Below, one piece after another: positions 32,787-44,913 of a DNA stretch of 64,000 bases. Every line of letters begins with the position of its first letter. Position 1 is the first letter of the stretch. The stretch is from Chytriomyces cf. hyalinus JEL632. Lineage: Eukaryota; Chytridiomycota; Chytridiomycetes; Chytridiales; Chytriomycetaceae. The stretch is taken from NCBI GenBank assembly GCA_025435555.1, contig JAIWWG010000116.1:1-64000 (forward strand). The letters run 5' to 3'. The position numbers were made by a program, and so were the translations under genes. The notes under the pieces were generated by a model, which did not search any database, was not told the DNA's origin, and saw only the letters and a list, made by a program, of their open reading frames with translations.

Positions 32787-34325
32787 TTAACACTGGATCC
32801 CACACACTTGAACCGCAAGATCCACACAAATATCATCCCAACTTGTCGCTGTGCAGTATGAATCCTGTTGGACACAGAGACCAGCACAAACACTGCACGT
32901 GCTCGTCAACTTGGCTCCAGCGACACATTCACTGTGCGCGCATTTGGCTGCGGCTTTGGTGCTAGAGGTGGTGGTCTTGGTTTTGTGCTGCTGGTAGACT
33001 TTGAGTTGGCAGTTGTAGCGGTCTTTGAGCTTGTGACGGTGGTTTTGGTGGGGCTTGGTTCTGGGGTCATGCCGGCACACGCGTTTGCAATGGCGTTCAT
33101 CCAAGCAGCAGACTGGAATAGATTTGAAGTTAGCGCAATGATCGAGATGTATCCCAACGAGTATTAACATACTCTGTAACCGCCCTTTGCGATCTGCTCA
33201 ATCAAAAAGTCCTTTGTCTGCAAAAGAATTGAATCAAAACGAGAGAAATCAGTGAATCCTTTCTCAAAAACTAAAAAAAAAAAGAGCTTACCGCATCATA
33301 GTAGGCACCAGAAAAGTCTTGGTTCGGGTTCTGATCATACAAACCCCAGAACGCGTTCTTGTTGCAATCCAACGCGTTGGCATCGCTGGCCATGGCAATA
33401 GCTCCGAGCAAGTTGTTGGCTGAATCAACGCTCTGCAGGTCGATAAACGTGGCTGACGTGTAGCTGTTCATCTTGGACGCGTACTTGGAGTCCACAAGCT
33501 TGGCAAGGCCGGCAGCATCGGTTCCAGACAGACCGTTCTCGGTGGCGTAACTGACTGGGATGTTGGTGTCGTGGATCTTGTGGAAGTTGCTTTGCTGGCC
33601 GTTGTAGGTCAGTTTGGCGTCGTTGCCTCCGCGGTCACGGTTGCTGTTTTGCGTGGTTAAGATTTTTGCGTTCAGATTTCTCAAAACTCGTGCGTTTGCG
33701 TTGCACAAACCAGTTGTGAAGAGGCTGCGTGATATCTCCGAGAAAGTGGGCCAAGCTAAAGCAAATGGGGTAGATGGATCAGCATTCCTTTCTCTCTCAC
33801 ACAGGTACCCTCACAACTCACAACTGAACAGCTTGAGTCGTTGCGGTCGACTTGGCACATTTTGCATCCAACAAAATTTTCGTCTGGTCGGTGATGGCGG
33901 CAATGATGCAGGTTCTCCCCACACAGTCGCTTTGGACGTATCCACAGCTCTTTGGAACGGCTGCCATCATGTCGACGTAGTGCCACTCGGCGCTCTCCTT
34001 GATCAACGTGCGACCGTTAGTGTCGGCCCAGTTTGCGGCTGTGATGATGATATTCATTAGGCTTGGCAATCGCAATGCAATGGTTGTACGTACTGTCTCC
34101 TGCAAGAGAGCCTGCATACTTGCTCTCGACGAGGTTTGATACCATCTTGACTGCGTTGCTGTTGAGATACTGACAGGGAAGGAGTGAGATATATGATACA
34201 GGTTTGTAAGAGAGCAAACACACCTTCTGCGCAATGGTTCCCGTGACGGAATGACCGAGACTTCCCCAGGCATCAACAACGGATGCGATGGAAGCGACAA
34301 CGGCGGCAATGACGGCGATCTGCAT
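32787..34325 (-). CDS. secreted S1/P1-type nuclease with Cys-rich C-terminal tail
   Basis: A signal peptide (MQIAVIAAVVASIASVVDA) is followed at once by WGSLGH, which places the N-terminal Trp and first His of the trinuclear zinc site as in P1 nuclease. The other ligands follow in order: ANWAD, the HYVD motif, HFLGDITQPLHNCG, and NFHKIHD. Several short introns (for example about 34080-34025 with donor GTACGT, and about 33700-33640) restore one frame. These enzymes cut single-stranded DNA and RNA and remove 3' phosphates. After the catalytic domain comes a Thr/Pro/Ser/Lys linker and then a compact Cys module (CAHSECVAGAKLTSTCS...C). The module lies in a different phase from the linker; an unrecognised intron or a one-base loss near 32,985 would join them. 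Its role may be binding or stability. Confidence 0.8.
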
Positions 34326-34939
34326 TTCTGTCTGTCTGTATTCTCTTTTTTTTTATTTTGTTTTTTATTTCCCATTTATTTTTAAATTTAAAATTGTCAC
34401 AAAATGGGCATGTAAATTTTACATTGATCAGGTGATACTTTAATATCAAGGTGGCACTTTAAAGCCACCTTCCTCGTCAAATCAAAAATCAAAAAGAAAG
34501 GGGTCCAAGACAAATGTGACAAACCTGATTGTTTACATTCTGTGTTTGTTTGTTTGTTTGTTTGTTTACATTGTTTGTTTGTTTACATTGTTTGTTTGGA
34601 CACGCGTCTGACTCCCACTCTCTCTCTGTCTCCCACTCACATCAGCCGGAATGACTTTCCTTGTTTGGGTCACACGCAACCCACGTGTTTTCCCACTCTC
34701 CCAACCTTTCTTCTCTGATTGAGTGAAAAACATTTGTCATTCGTTTATTTTACACACTAAATACTGTCCAACAACTACACATACAAAAGTGCAAAGCAAT
34801 ACACACATGTCCAACAAGAGCCAGAAGAATAAACAAGAAATAAAAAAGTCAAGCAATGCGATGCCATGCGAAAAAACAACAACAAAAAAAAAAAGGGCCA
34901 AGAAAACAACCAAAAAAAAACAAGGGTTTGGCTTTGGGG
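34326..34939. other. intergenic, A/T-rich with TTTG microsatellites
   Basis: No gene seen. Holds a TTTG/TTTACATTG repeat block at about 34540-34598 and several A runs near the 3' end of the MHS gene on its right. Confidence 0.5.
34540..34598. repeat. TTTG / GTTTACATTGTTT microsatellite
   Basis: Six to seven TTTG units followed by two longer units of TTTACATTGTTTG type. Confidence 0.8.
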
Positions 34940-36453
34940 TCAAGAAGCAGACACAAACCCACTTCGTCGTTGCAACTCGGAATATCCACTCCGCTCATCC
35001 ACTCCATTCAACCGCGGTGCAGAACCCTTCTTGATTTTCCGAATATCTCGCCCAAGTGTCTCCGGCGCAAACAGCAATGTCGTAAAGAACCCAAACGAAC
35101 AAACACCGATCGGGTAAAAAAGGCCTCCAAACACATTCCGCGTTGCAGTTGAAATCGAAACTGCCACGACAGTCACAAGACCCCCGAAAATCCCGTTTCC
35201 AATGTGATATGGAATCGAGACACATGTATACCGAATCCCAGTTGGAAACAGTTCTACAAGAAACGCTGCCATCGGCGCATACGCGGCTGCACCAAATACA
35301 TTCAAGATCCAGAGATAGAAGCAAATCAGGACTGGATCATAGTTTTCGCGAAACGGCTGTTTCGGGTCATTTTTTTCATACGGCCGGCATGCATAGACTC
35401 CATAGAATAGCGGATACAAGAAGAACGCACTCAGCGCCACGCCAGTCAGAATCATGGGTTTCCGCCCAACCTTGTCGGACGTCCAGCCAAACAGAATCTG
35501 AAACGGTATGGTTCCCAGCAGTGCAATCAGCATAATGATGTACGATGTCATTTGAGGGACTTTGATGGTGGACTGAAGAAATGTGAGGGCGTAAAAATTC
35601 GCCGTCTGGAATGTGATTCCTTGGCCCATCACTGCCGCAAGAGCGACAAACATGTAGTACAGATTGTACGGCAGACAGATGGCTTCAACCAACGGATTTC
35701 CCACGACACCACCTTCCCTTTTCGCTTCCATAAACATTGGAGACTCCTTCAAATTGAACCGCACGTAAACGGACAAGCCAACCAAAAAGATGGACACCAA
35801 GAACGGAAATCTCCAGCCATACTGCAACCACGCAACATCCCCCAAAGACAGTTTAAAAACAATAATGGCCAAAAGCGACATGGAGATGCCCACTTTGGCA
35901 GTCATTTGTAAAAAGGATGTGTAAAAGCCGCGTTGATCTTGAGGACAGTTTTCGCAAATAAAGGCAGCAGCGCCGCCGTATTCGCCACCCACTGACAGAC
36001 CCTGAATGATGCGCAGGAGAATGAGAAGGAATCCGGCCGTGACTCCGATGGTGTCGTATGTGGGCAGACAGCCAACGAGAAACGTTGATGCGCCCATCAT
36101 GGATAGAGTAATCAGGAATGTGCTCTTACGTCCGACTTTATCGCCTGTGGGGGAGTGTGAATACCAGCACGCAAAGAAATAAAGCAAAGCACAAACAACG
36201 CACCAATGTACCCAAACAAGAAAGCACCAAACGGCCGAAACATGAATCCAACAGCAAACGCACCCAACCACGCAATCAGGTCTCCATACGGATTCCCCGT
36301 CTTGTAAAACAGCGACGCCGTTGTGCTGGACATTGTCCCAAAGATGAAAAAGTCGTACCACTCGATCAACGTGCCCAGCGATGAGATGATGGCAACCCGC
36401 CGCATTTCGGATTGCGTGAGTTCATCGAATGTGGTGAATTCGGCGCTGTTCAT
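34940..36453 (-). CDS. MHS-family metabolite:H+ symporter, copy 2
   Basis: Two exons (36453-36204, 36144-34940) give 484 residues. It has the same motifs as copy 1 (GTLIEWYDFFIFG, FRPFGAFLFGYIGDKVGRK, GLSVGGEYGGAAAFICENCP, LVELFPTGIRYTCVSIPYH) and an intron at the same place. Overall it is the most diverged of the three paralogues, with a longer basic C-tail (RDIRKIKKGSAPRLNG). An upstream in-frame stretch to 36573 lacks transporter features; the ATG at 36453 sits where the sister proteins start. Substrate unknown; the differences in helices 7-8 suggest it may not be the same as for the others. Confidence 0.88.
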
Positions 36454-37153
36454 TTTTGATGCAGTGCTTTGCTGCTGCTGCGGAGTTTGGTGCGCTTTTT
36501 CCTTTTTTTTACTTTTAGATTTTATCAAATACGTATTACGTGATAACCTTGAGTTGAGCGCGCATCGCAGCAAGTCGTTGTCGACGTATCTGTTAACGCA
36601 AGCACTTTACGCGTCTTAAACGCTCCTCAGCTTCAAAATATTCATCCACTGACCGTTGAAGATGTCGTCAGGAGGTGGCGATAAATCAGGCTGCTATAAA
36701 ATCGACAGTGGTGTGCGAACAGGTGTTCGAACGCATGGGTGACTCCTGGATAGCGTTACCCTTGAAGGGGGTAACAATGATCGTGCGAAACTTTGACAGC
36801 TGGCACGGGAAAGCACTGTTTATAAAGTCAGGAATTTTTCACCGGCGAGAAATGGATCAAGCATGCGTGCCTTATTCTGGCGTCTTTCAGCGTGCGTGTC
36901 TCGACAGCTGCTGCCATAAAAAGAACCACGCTTCCAAATGACTGCCCATCAAATATATCAACAATGCCGGGCTGCTTTCTTTTTTATTTCTTTTTTATTT
37001 TGCGAGACTGCGCTGCGCTGTGTTGGATGTGTTGAGATGGAGTTGTACAGACACATGACACGCGATGGGTGGGAAACAGCATCGTAGCAGTACGCGACAT
37101 GGAGAAAGACTTTGGGTCGGATGCTTGTCCTGCGCGACTTACTCTCAGCACTG
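36454..37153. other. intergenic, no gene seen
   Basis: Upstream flank of the MHS gene. An 88-codon frame at 36675-36941 has no recognisable features and I do not call it. Confidence 0.4.
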
Positions 37154-37565
37154 CTAAACTGAGAGGGTTACCACGACAACGACAATCTGTGATCGTTTAG
37201 AACCAGCAACGCTATTGAATAACGCGACTGAAACTGCATCCTTCTCGTATTTGGCTTGATAGTCAAACCAGCTGAAGAAGCAGTTGGAGGCTTCGCGTCT
37301 CAAGTTGCCAGGTTTTATTTCAACCACGCCACGTGCTGGGTCATCCTTCTTGGCAAACTGGCTGGCCGCGTCAATGAGGACAAACTCCCTTGCAAGTGAA
37401 GAAGCCAGCAAATGTGGCATTCTCATGCCGCTTTAACTGTACCAAAGCCCGGAGCAGCAATATCGATCGCGGGCGCGGAAGGATAAGCATTATGTGCTGA
37501 TCGACTGAGTTGCGCTCATCGTAGATAAGCATGAACTGCATTCCGGTGGGATCTTCTCTGGGCAC
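37154..37565 (-). pseudogene. possible gene fragment, unknown
   Basis: Two overlapping frames on the minus strand read like one protein interrupted by one extra base near 37,410: an upstream part with MQFMLIYDERNSVDQHIML and a downstream part with EFVLIDAASQFAKKDDPA and RREASNCFFSWFDYQAK. Composition is protein-like, but I do not recognise the family. There is no good ATG upstream and a stop closes the frame just before the first part. It could be an exon of an unrecognised gene or a relic. Confidence 0.3.
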
Positions 37566-38645
<1,080 letters not shown>

Positions 38646-39670
38646 CTTCTTGTTTTGTTCGAGTGTAGGGTCTGAGGGGGCTTTTGGGTAGCGTTACTGT
38701 CAATAAAAGCCAACAAGAAGAGAAATAAGACAACAGCAAAATTTATCAACCTTTATCCCGTCATGCCTGGCCAGCATATTCGTGCTTTCGTTCAATAAAG
38801 CACACACATGATGCAAGGTCCAGTGTCTAGTCTCACTCTAAATACTGTTCAGCTGTTGTCATTTATTATTTGTTTGGCACAGGTTGGAAACATGATCTTT
38901 TGAACGCGCCGTTGCCATTGCAATGTTTGTGTCACGGCCAGACTTGCCGCCCGCGTCAAACCAAACAATCTTGTCAACATTGTCAACCGCGCGACCTCGC
39001 AACTCCAACAAGTCATCGCTACATAGCGTGGCTTCACCAGGCTTCCTTGTTCAGCCGTGTTCCCCGGCCTCTCAAGTCTGGGTCCGTGTTTGTAAAGAAT
39101 CAGCAGCCACGTGCGTTTACCCTGTTTTTTTTTTATCTGTATTTCTTTTTTTTTATTTACAACTGCATCACCAGTGTTTTTGGCACTGCGTTGGATCATC
39201 ACCCGTACCGGAAAAGCGCCGCCCGCTGCTCAACGAGGAGACTGCGGACTCTGCGCGTCTTGCCAACACTCACTCCGACTCACTGGACGCGACTCCTCGG
39301 CAGCAGCAGGAGTTTGATGGCAACCAGTCGAATGGATCGTAAACTAAACGGGGCATTCCAGAAAATAAGCAGCCAGTGCGTCTTCTGCGCAGGAAGCCAA
39401 GAAAGACAGACACAAAAAAAAAAGATGGTAAAAAAGGAAAACAAAAAAAAAACAAAAAAGTATAAAAGTAAAAAATAGAAAAGAAAAGAAAAGTATTTAG
39501 AATATGTGAGCCGAATTATCTTAAGCTTCATTCTATTTAAGAAAATGAACCCATTCAAAATTCTGCCAAAGCGGAGCAATACATAATGATTCCATGCGCG
39601 CAAGAAGGGCGTTGGGGCAGATTGAGCTGACGAATCCGGTTCGTGACTGTGCCGCGTATGCTGTGCCACA
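38646..39670. other. mostly non-coding, one doubtful frame
   Basis: Contains A-rich runs near 39410-39500 and the doubtful frame listed at 38923-39342. Both strands carry open stretches of similar quality here, so coding content is uncertain. Confidence 0.35.
38923..39342 (+). CDS. doubtful hypothetical protein
   Basis: The frame is open for 139 codons. The middle, near 39110-39175, is T-rich and looks like an intron (donor GTGCGT, acceptor CACCAG) rather than coding sequence. The end (PEKRRPLLNEETADSARLAN and a Gln/Asn-rich tail) has protein-like composition. No family recognised. The minus strand over 39100-38850 is open as well, so the strand is not certain. Confidence 0.25.
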   Translation: MFVSRPDLPPASNQTILSTLSTARPRNSNKSSLHSVASPGFLVQPCSPASQVWVRVCKESAATCVYPVFFLSVFLFFYLQLHHQCFWHCVGSSPVPEKRRPLLNEETADSARLANTHSDSLDATPRQQQEFDGNQSNGS

Positions 39671-39799
39671 TTGATTACAAATAACATCAACCTCCAACAA
39701 CCGCACCCACCAACAGCCTCACTCAGCAGCCGCAGCACAACAAGCGCATCCGCGTTGGACATATTGAACGCGAAAGACCGCCTGCTTCTGCAAAAGGAA

Positions 39800-40297
39800 A
39801 TGTCAAAGCAAGACGCGCTCGCCCAAGCTCGACTGGCTCACACTGCTCAACTGATACTCCAACAGATTCAAGACCACCCGTTCCTCAAAGAACCGCCCTC
39901 AACCCTGAACGCGCTGGGCGCATCAGAGCTGCGCAGCTTCAGACATACTCCCTTCATGTGCGTTGAAAAAGCGTCTGCTTTTATCGAACGACAAGCCGAG
40001 ATGGAAACACATCAAGCGTACATAAGCCAATTTGGATTCCCGAAAAAGGAAAAGTACTGGGGTATATTGTCTCATAAATCACGGGAACGGATCAAGGACC
40101 TTGCTGCGAGTGAATGGGCGTGTTTGCGTGCGGATGATTTATTTGTAACTGAGGGGGAGGCCATGTTGGATTCCTTGAAGAAGGCGGACATTGGATCTGT
40201 GAAATACCGTGTGCGTAAATCTGAACTGCATTCATCCAAACGCGTGGAACGAAGGAGTGAGATGAAGAAGGCGCTTGCGTTTATGGCATGCAAATGA
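39800..40297 (+). CDS. unknown protein, tandem family member 1
   Basis: The first of three tandem relatives (others at 40482-41174 and 41500-42251). The conserved core starts MSKQDALAQARLAHTAQLIL, followed by a DHPFLKEP turn, then KASAFIERQAEMETHQAYIS, FGFPKKEKYWG and KSRERIKDLAASEWAC, and a basic C-terminus HSSKRVERRSEMKKA. About 60 residues present in member 2 (the YYPKL...MFNQNSW region) are missing here. Similarity to member 2 continues upstream of the ATG at 39800 in the same frame without another ATG, so a 5' exon may have been missed. Mostly helical; no known domain recognised. The basic tail may direct the protein to the nucleus. Confidence 0.6.
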   Translation: MSKQDALAQARLAHTAQLILQQIQDHPFLKEPPSTLNALGASELRSFRHTPFMCVEKASAFIERQAEMETHQAYISQFGFPKKEKYWGILSHKSRERIKDLAASEWACLRADDLFVTEGEAMLDSLKKADIGSVKYRVRKSELHSSKRVERRSEMKKALAFMACK

Positions 40298-40481
40298 ATA
40301 CATGCCACATCAATTGGAATACACTGGAGAGTTACCCTATTGGAAGACAGCCATCTGTGCTGGTCGAATGCTGCTAAAGCAGACGAACCCGAAACTGTGC
40401 CAATAAACTTTACCACATTTATTTTAAAACCTGCGCAGATTCAATAAAGCTGACAAACCGCTCCCACGCACCCAACCCACC

Positions 40482-41174
40482 ATGGAACTGATCGCAGCCG
40501 ATAAGCGCAACAACATGGACCGCTTCATCCTCCCAAAAGGCATGTCCAAGAGCGAAGCCTTTGCGCGCAACAAACTGGCGCACACAGCCAACCTGATACT
40601 CAAGCAAGTTGAAGACAACCCATTCCTCAAGCAATCTCAGTTTACACTACATGCGCTGGACGCTTCTGAAGTGCAAGTCTTGAAGGGCCTTCCTTATATC
40701 ATGAAGTATTACCCAAAGTTGCCTCACGCTCCAGATGACATTTTCCACTACTTGCGCCCCGTACATGATGCCAAGTACATGTACATGTTCAACCAAAACA
40801 GCTGGAGGGGTCCACCCCTCGAACCAGAGCGAGTTAAAAAAGTCACCGCATTCATGGAACGGCATATCACAATGGAACTCCATCAAACTCTTTTAGCTGA
40901 ATTCGGATTTCCCGATCACGAGACTTATTGGGGCTGTTTGTCTCAAAAGTCCCAACAATTCATCAAAGATCTTGCCAGTAGCGAATGGACGTGCATTTAT
41001 GCTGGAAACTTGTTTGTTTCAGAGCAAGATGCAGTAGCGGATTTTTTGAAAGTGGAACGGAAACCACCAGCACCCACATTTCGTAAGGATCAATTGCGTC
41101 GCTCGGACTTGCAGTCTTCAAAACGAGTCAAGCGACGGAGTGAAATGAAGAGGGAGTGCAGTGCTTGTAAATAA
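40482..41174 (+). CDS. unknown protein, tandem family member 2 (best preserved)
   Basis: A single exon of 230 residues. It starts MELIAADKRNNMDRFILPKG and carries all blocks of the family: MSKSEAFARNKLAHTANLIL, DNPFLKQSQFTLHALDASEV, YYPKLPHAPDDIF, MYMFNQNSWRGPPLEPERVK, FGFPDHETYWG, FIKDLASSEWTCIYAGNLF and a basic tail SSKRVKRRSEMKR. Predominantly helical. The protein matches no family I know. Spacing to the neighbours is about 180 and 325 bases, all on the same strand, as expected from unequal crossing-over. Confidence 0.7.
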   Translation: MELIAADKRNNMDRFILPKGMSKSEAFARNKLAHTANLILKQVEDNPFLKQSQFTLHALDASEVQVLKGLPYIMKYYPKLPHAPDDIFHYLRPVHDAKYMYMFNQNSWRGPPLEPERVKKVTAFMERHITMELHQTLLAEFGFPDHETYWGCLSQKSQQFIKDLASSEWTCIYAGNLFVSEQDAVADFLKVERKPPAPTFRKDQLRRSDLQSSKRVKRRSEMKRECSACK

Positions 41175-41499
41175 ATAAGAAAGAGTCACGAAACGAACCA
41201 GTTTGGCCCAGAAGGGGATTTTTCTCGATCAAATTGCTGTCAAGTTTCGTATATTTGGTTTTCACCCACCAGGAATGCGATCACGTCAGCCGGAGAGTAA
41301 CTTAGACGTCTCTTGCAGCTTCTTTTGAAGCAAATGCGAGGTTATATCACGACGAGAATACATTTGGAGAGTTCAGGATGCTGTCCCAATTGATCAACCC
41401 CGAAACTGTGCATTTAAACTTTGCCACATTTAAACCATGCGGTACACAGTCCTCGCTGTTCAGCAAAGCAAACCAACCACGCCCATGCACCCAACCACC

Positions 41500-42251
41500 A
41501 TGGAACCAGTCGCACCCAATAAGCGCAACAACAGCAACAAGAACCGCTCCACCCTCCCAAAAGGCATGTCCAAGACCGAAGCCCTTGCACGCAACAAACT
41601 TTCGCACACTGCCAAATTGATTCTCAAACAAGTTCACTACAACCCTTTCCTCAAGCAATCTCGGTTTGTACTGAGTGCACTGGACAATTCTGAAGTGCAA
41701 GTGCTGAAGAGGCTTCCGTGTATGCAAAAGTATTACCCAAAGTTGATGGACCATGCGGACTCTCCTGGACGACATTTTCAACTTTTTGCGATGCATACCG
41801 GATGTCGAGTATATGTCCATGTTCAACCAAAGCAGTTGGAAGGGGTCATATCCCATCGAACCAGAGTGTGTTAAAAAAGTCACTGCATTCATGGAACGGC
41901 ACATTACATTGGAAGTCCATCAAACGCTTCTGGATGAATTCAAATTTCCCGATCACTTCAAATTCCCCGTCTACGACACTTGTTATGGATGCCTATCGAA
42001 AAAACCTTATTGGGGCTGCTTGTCTGAAAAATCTCGACAATTCATCAAGGACCTGGCCGACAACGACGGGGTTTATGCCGGAAACTTGTTTGTTTCTTGA
42101 GCAAGATGATGTTGCGGATTCCTTGAAAATGGAATGGAAACCACCACCAGCACGCGGATATGGAAAGGATCCATTGCGTCGATCGGACTCGCAGTCTTCA
42201 AAAGGCGTTAAGCGGCGAAGTGAAATGAGGAAGGGCTTGCAATGCTTGTAA
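41500..42251 (+). pseudogene. unknown protein, tandem family member 3, two frame breaks
   Basis: Close relative of member 2. The start (MEPVAPNKRNN, KGMSKTEALARNKLSHTAKL) is intact. The frame changes near 41,755 and again near 42,098, where the last block should follow NLFVS. Both changes are one extra base relative to member 2, and protein similarity continues after each. A short internal duplication adds a second copy of the FPDH/YWGC region (FPDHFKFPVYDTCYGCLSK). Whether the breaks are real is open, given the pattern across the window. Confidence 0.6.
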
Positions 42252-42269
42252 ATAAATGCGGAAAAGCCA

Positions 42270-42528
42270 CGAAACTGGCCCAAAATCCAAGGTTTCCGGA
42301 AAGGGAATCGAAAAGAAGGGATGGTCTGTCAGAGTTGATCATTCGAACAGTATCCTTGAGCATGGAAAGAACCAGCCCAGCCACTTATTAAACGCGTCAA
42401 CTTTTATTTGCAAGCAACATGGAGTGCTGCCTGGAACGCGCACTGGCCCAGAATCAAAGGTTTCCGGCAAGGTATTCGAAAAGAAGAAGGATGGTCTGTC
42501 AAGTTCAAGTTGATCATTCGCACAGTAT
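42270..42528 (+). repeat. two-copy direct repeat of about 90 bases
   Basis: Sequence at about 42270-42355 (ACTGGCCCAAAATCCAAGG through TTGATCATTCGAACAGTAT) recurs at about 42437-42528 with small insertions. It lies downstream of the tandem family, so it may be part of duplicated 3' flanks. Confidence 0.75.
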
Positions 42529-42675
42529 TTGTGTCTGATCAGTGTTTGACGCGTCCACTTTATTTTTAATAACCCACTCTATTTCGGGAACAAAAGAAAG
42601 CGCGTGTCTCCCATTTGCCCATTGTGTCGCGCGCGCTGTCAAAGAATAGAACAAAAAAAAAGAAGTTCCATCAAA

Positions 42676-43184
42676 ATGACCATCGACAAAACCAAACTCC
42701 TCTCCAGCTACGCCGTCTTTGACTCACACCCAAACGGGATGCTCTCCCTCGCCGAAATCGATAAAGCCTTGATCCACATTGCACCCGACGTTGCCAAGGA
42801 TAAACCCGCCATCATGCGTGCTTATAAAGCTTCCGACAAGCATGGCCGTCAAGGAGCCAAGAAGGCGGACGGGTTTATAAGTAAAGATGAGTTTGAAGGG
42901 TTTGTGGATAATTTGATCAAGTATGACAAGGTTTATAAAATGTGAGTTTTATTTTTTGTTGTTCTGAAGTTGGAGGTAGTACTGATGCTTTCTAATTTTT
43001 GTACAGGTTCCAAGGCATGGACAAGGATGGCGACAAGCGAGTCAACTTTGCCGAATTTGAAGCGGGAAGAAAGAAGCTCGGGTTGACGGACGGTAACGCG
43101 CGTGCAGACTTTGACGAGATTGACAAGAATGGGGGCGGGTTTATTTTGTTTGACGAGTTTTGCGCGTATTTGACACAGTTCTGA
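42676..43184 (+). CDS. EF-hand calcium-binding protein, calflagin-like
   Basis: Exons 42676-42941 and 43007-43184 join to 147 residues. Four EF-hand-like units: a degenerate first (FDSHPNGMLSLAEID), a second broken by an insertion (SDKHGRQGAKKADGFISKDEF), a canonical third (DKDGDKRVNFAEFE) and a fourth, DKNGGGFILFDEFCAYL. The fourth loop, with GGG and the FDEFC motif, strongly resembles flagellar calcium-binding proteins of the calflagin/FCaBP type. Only the third loop has all usual calcium ligands; the fourth keeps Asp, Asn and the terminal Glu. It lacks an obvious N-terminal myristoylation site (starts MTIDK). A flagellar role would suit a zoospore-forming fungus but is an inference. Confidence 0.8.
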
Positions 43185-43365
43185 AAAGAGTTTTGAACTG
43201 CAATAAAACAACGCGACATTTTTTTACAGATTCAGCAAATCTATTTTTATTTGACAGGGGTGTGTTGTGTTGTTTAAAATGAGGAGATGACAAAAAAGAG
43301 ACCAAAAATAGAAGCCAATAATAATCAAACGCCAATGAACATCCAACCAAACGAAACATGTGACA

Positions 43366-44913
43366 TTACGCCTTCTCAACCACCTCCACAGCATTCTCCA
43401 TATGACCTCCAGCATCCGTCATGTTTTCAATATTCCTTGTGTTGGTTTCAGGAAGAAACACGAGTCCAATCACAAAACACGCGGACGCAACTCCGATTGG
43501 GTAAAACAATCCACTCAGCTTGTTTCCAGTTGCAGCGGCTACGGAGGTGGCAATCACGGGAACAAGACCTCCAAAGATTCCGTTTCCAATGTGGTATGGC
43601 AGGGACATGGATGTGTATCGGATCGAGGTGGGGAACAGTTCAACCATGAAGGCGGCAATGGGTCCATATGCGAGAGCCACAAATGAAACCATGAGGAATG
43701 TTAGGAAGGACATCATGGCAGGGTTGTATCCTTCACGGAATCCACCCTTGCTGTCATTGTTTTCGTAAGGGCGGAAATGGTAGAGACCCATGTACATTGG
43801 GTAAAAGAGCGTGGCACCGAGTAAGATACCCGCCAACATGAAGGGCTTGCGTCCGTATTTGTCCGAGAGACTGCCGACAACAACAAACAGTGGGGCGGCA
43901 AAGAAGCAGGCAACAAGGACAATCAGGTATGAGTCAATCAGGGGAGTCTTGAGCGTGGATTGGATGAAAGTCAAAGTGTAGAACTGGGCCGTGTACCAAA
44001 TAACACCTTGACCCATGGTAGCACCAAACAGAGCCAGGCAGACATAGTACAAGTTGTAAGGCCGCAGGAAGGATTCAACAAGAGGGTTCTTGTTCATTTT
44101 GCCTTCTCCTTTGGCCTTGGTGAATAAGGGAGACTCGCGCATCTTGAGACGGATATACAAAGAGACACCGACGAGGAGTACAGACAAAAGGAAGGGGAAT
44201 CTCCAGCCAAACTGAGACCAGTTGGCTTCACCGAGACTGACGCGGAAGATGAGGATGACAATGAGAGAAAGAATGAGGCCTCCAGTGGCGGTCATTTGGA
44301 GAAATCCGGTCCAGAAACCGCGCTCACGTTCTGGGCAGTACTCGGAGATGTAGGATGCAGCACCGCCGTATTCACCACCAATAGCCAGTCCTTGAACAAG
44401 ACGCAGGATGATCAGGAGGACACCTGCAGCAGGTCCAATATCCTTGATGGTTGGCAAGCAGCCGCAAAGGAAGGTACAGACACCCATCATGACAAGGGTC
44501 AGGGCAAACGTGTACTTTCTTCCGACCTTGTCGCCAATGTATCCAAACACGATGGCACCGAATGGGCGGACAATGAAACCAACTGCGAATGCAGCCAGCC
44601 AGGCGATCGTGTTTCCAACCTCTGTTCCCGTGTTGTAGAAGAGTGCCGATGTTGTGGATGTCATTGAGCCAAAGACAAAGAAGTCGTACCACTCGATGAG
44701 CGTGCCTGATGACGGAGGTTATTAGCGTTATGATACGGGGGGTTTAACGGGAAGAGACTCACCAACGCAGGCAGCGATCACGATGCTCCGCAGCTCTTGG
44801 GTAGTGACATCTTTGCGTGCGGCAGTGGCATCGGCGGCATCACTGACAGGGTGTGCAGTTGTGGGTGTGGATGTGGATGTGGGTGGTTGTGGGGAGGGTG
44901 GCTGTTGCTCCAT
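43366..44913 (-). CDS. MHS-family metabolite:H+ symporter, copy 3
   Basis: Exons 44913-44763 and 44705-43366 give 496 residues. It is closest to copy 1 (GTLIEWYDFFVFG, GLAIGGEYGGAASYISEYCP, LVESFLRPYNLYYV, LFPTSIRYTSMSLPYHIGNG). The N-terminal tail is longer and rich in Pro, Thr and Ala. The intron interrupts the codons just before TLIEWYDF, not the FGYI/GDKVG site used by copies 1 and 2. So either introns were gained after duplication, or one was lost and another gained. It probably has the same kind of substrate as copy 1. Confidence 0.9.

Noticed and set aside
34340-34400. Poly-T and A/T-rich stretches as a retroposon tail
   Set aside because: No adjoining element, reverse-transcriptase similarity or target-site duplication was seen.
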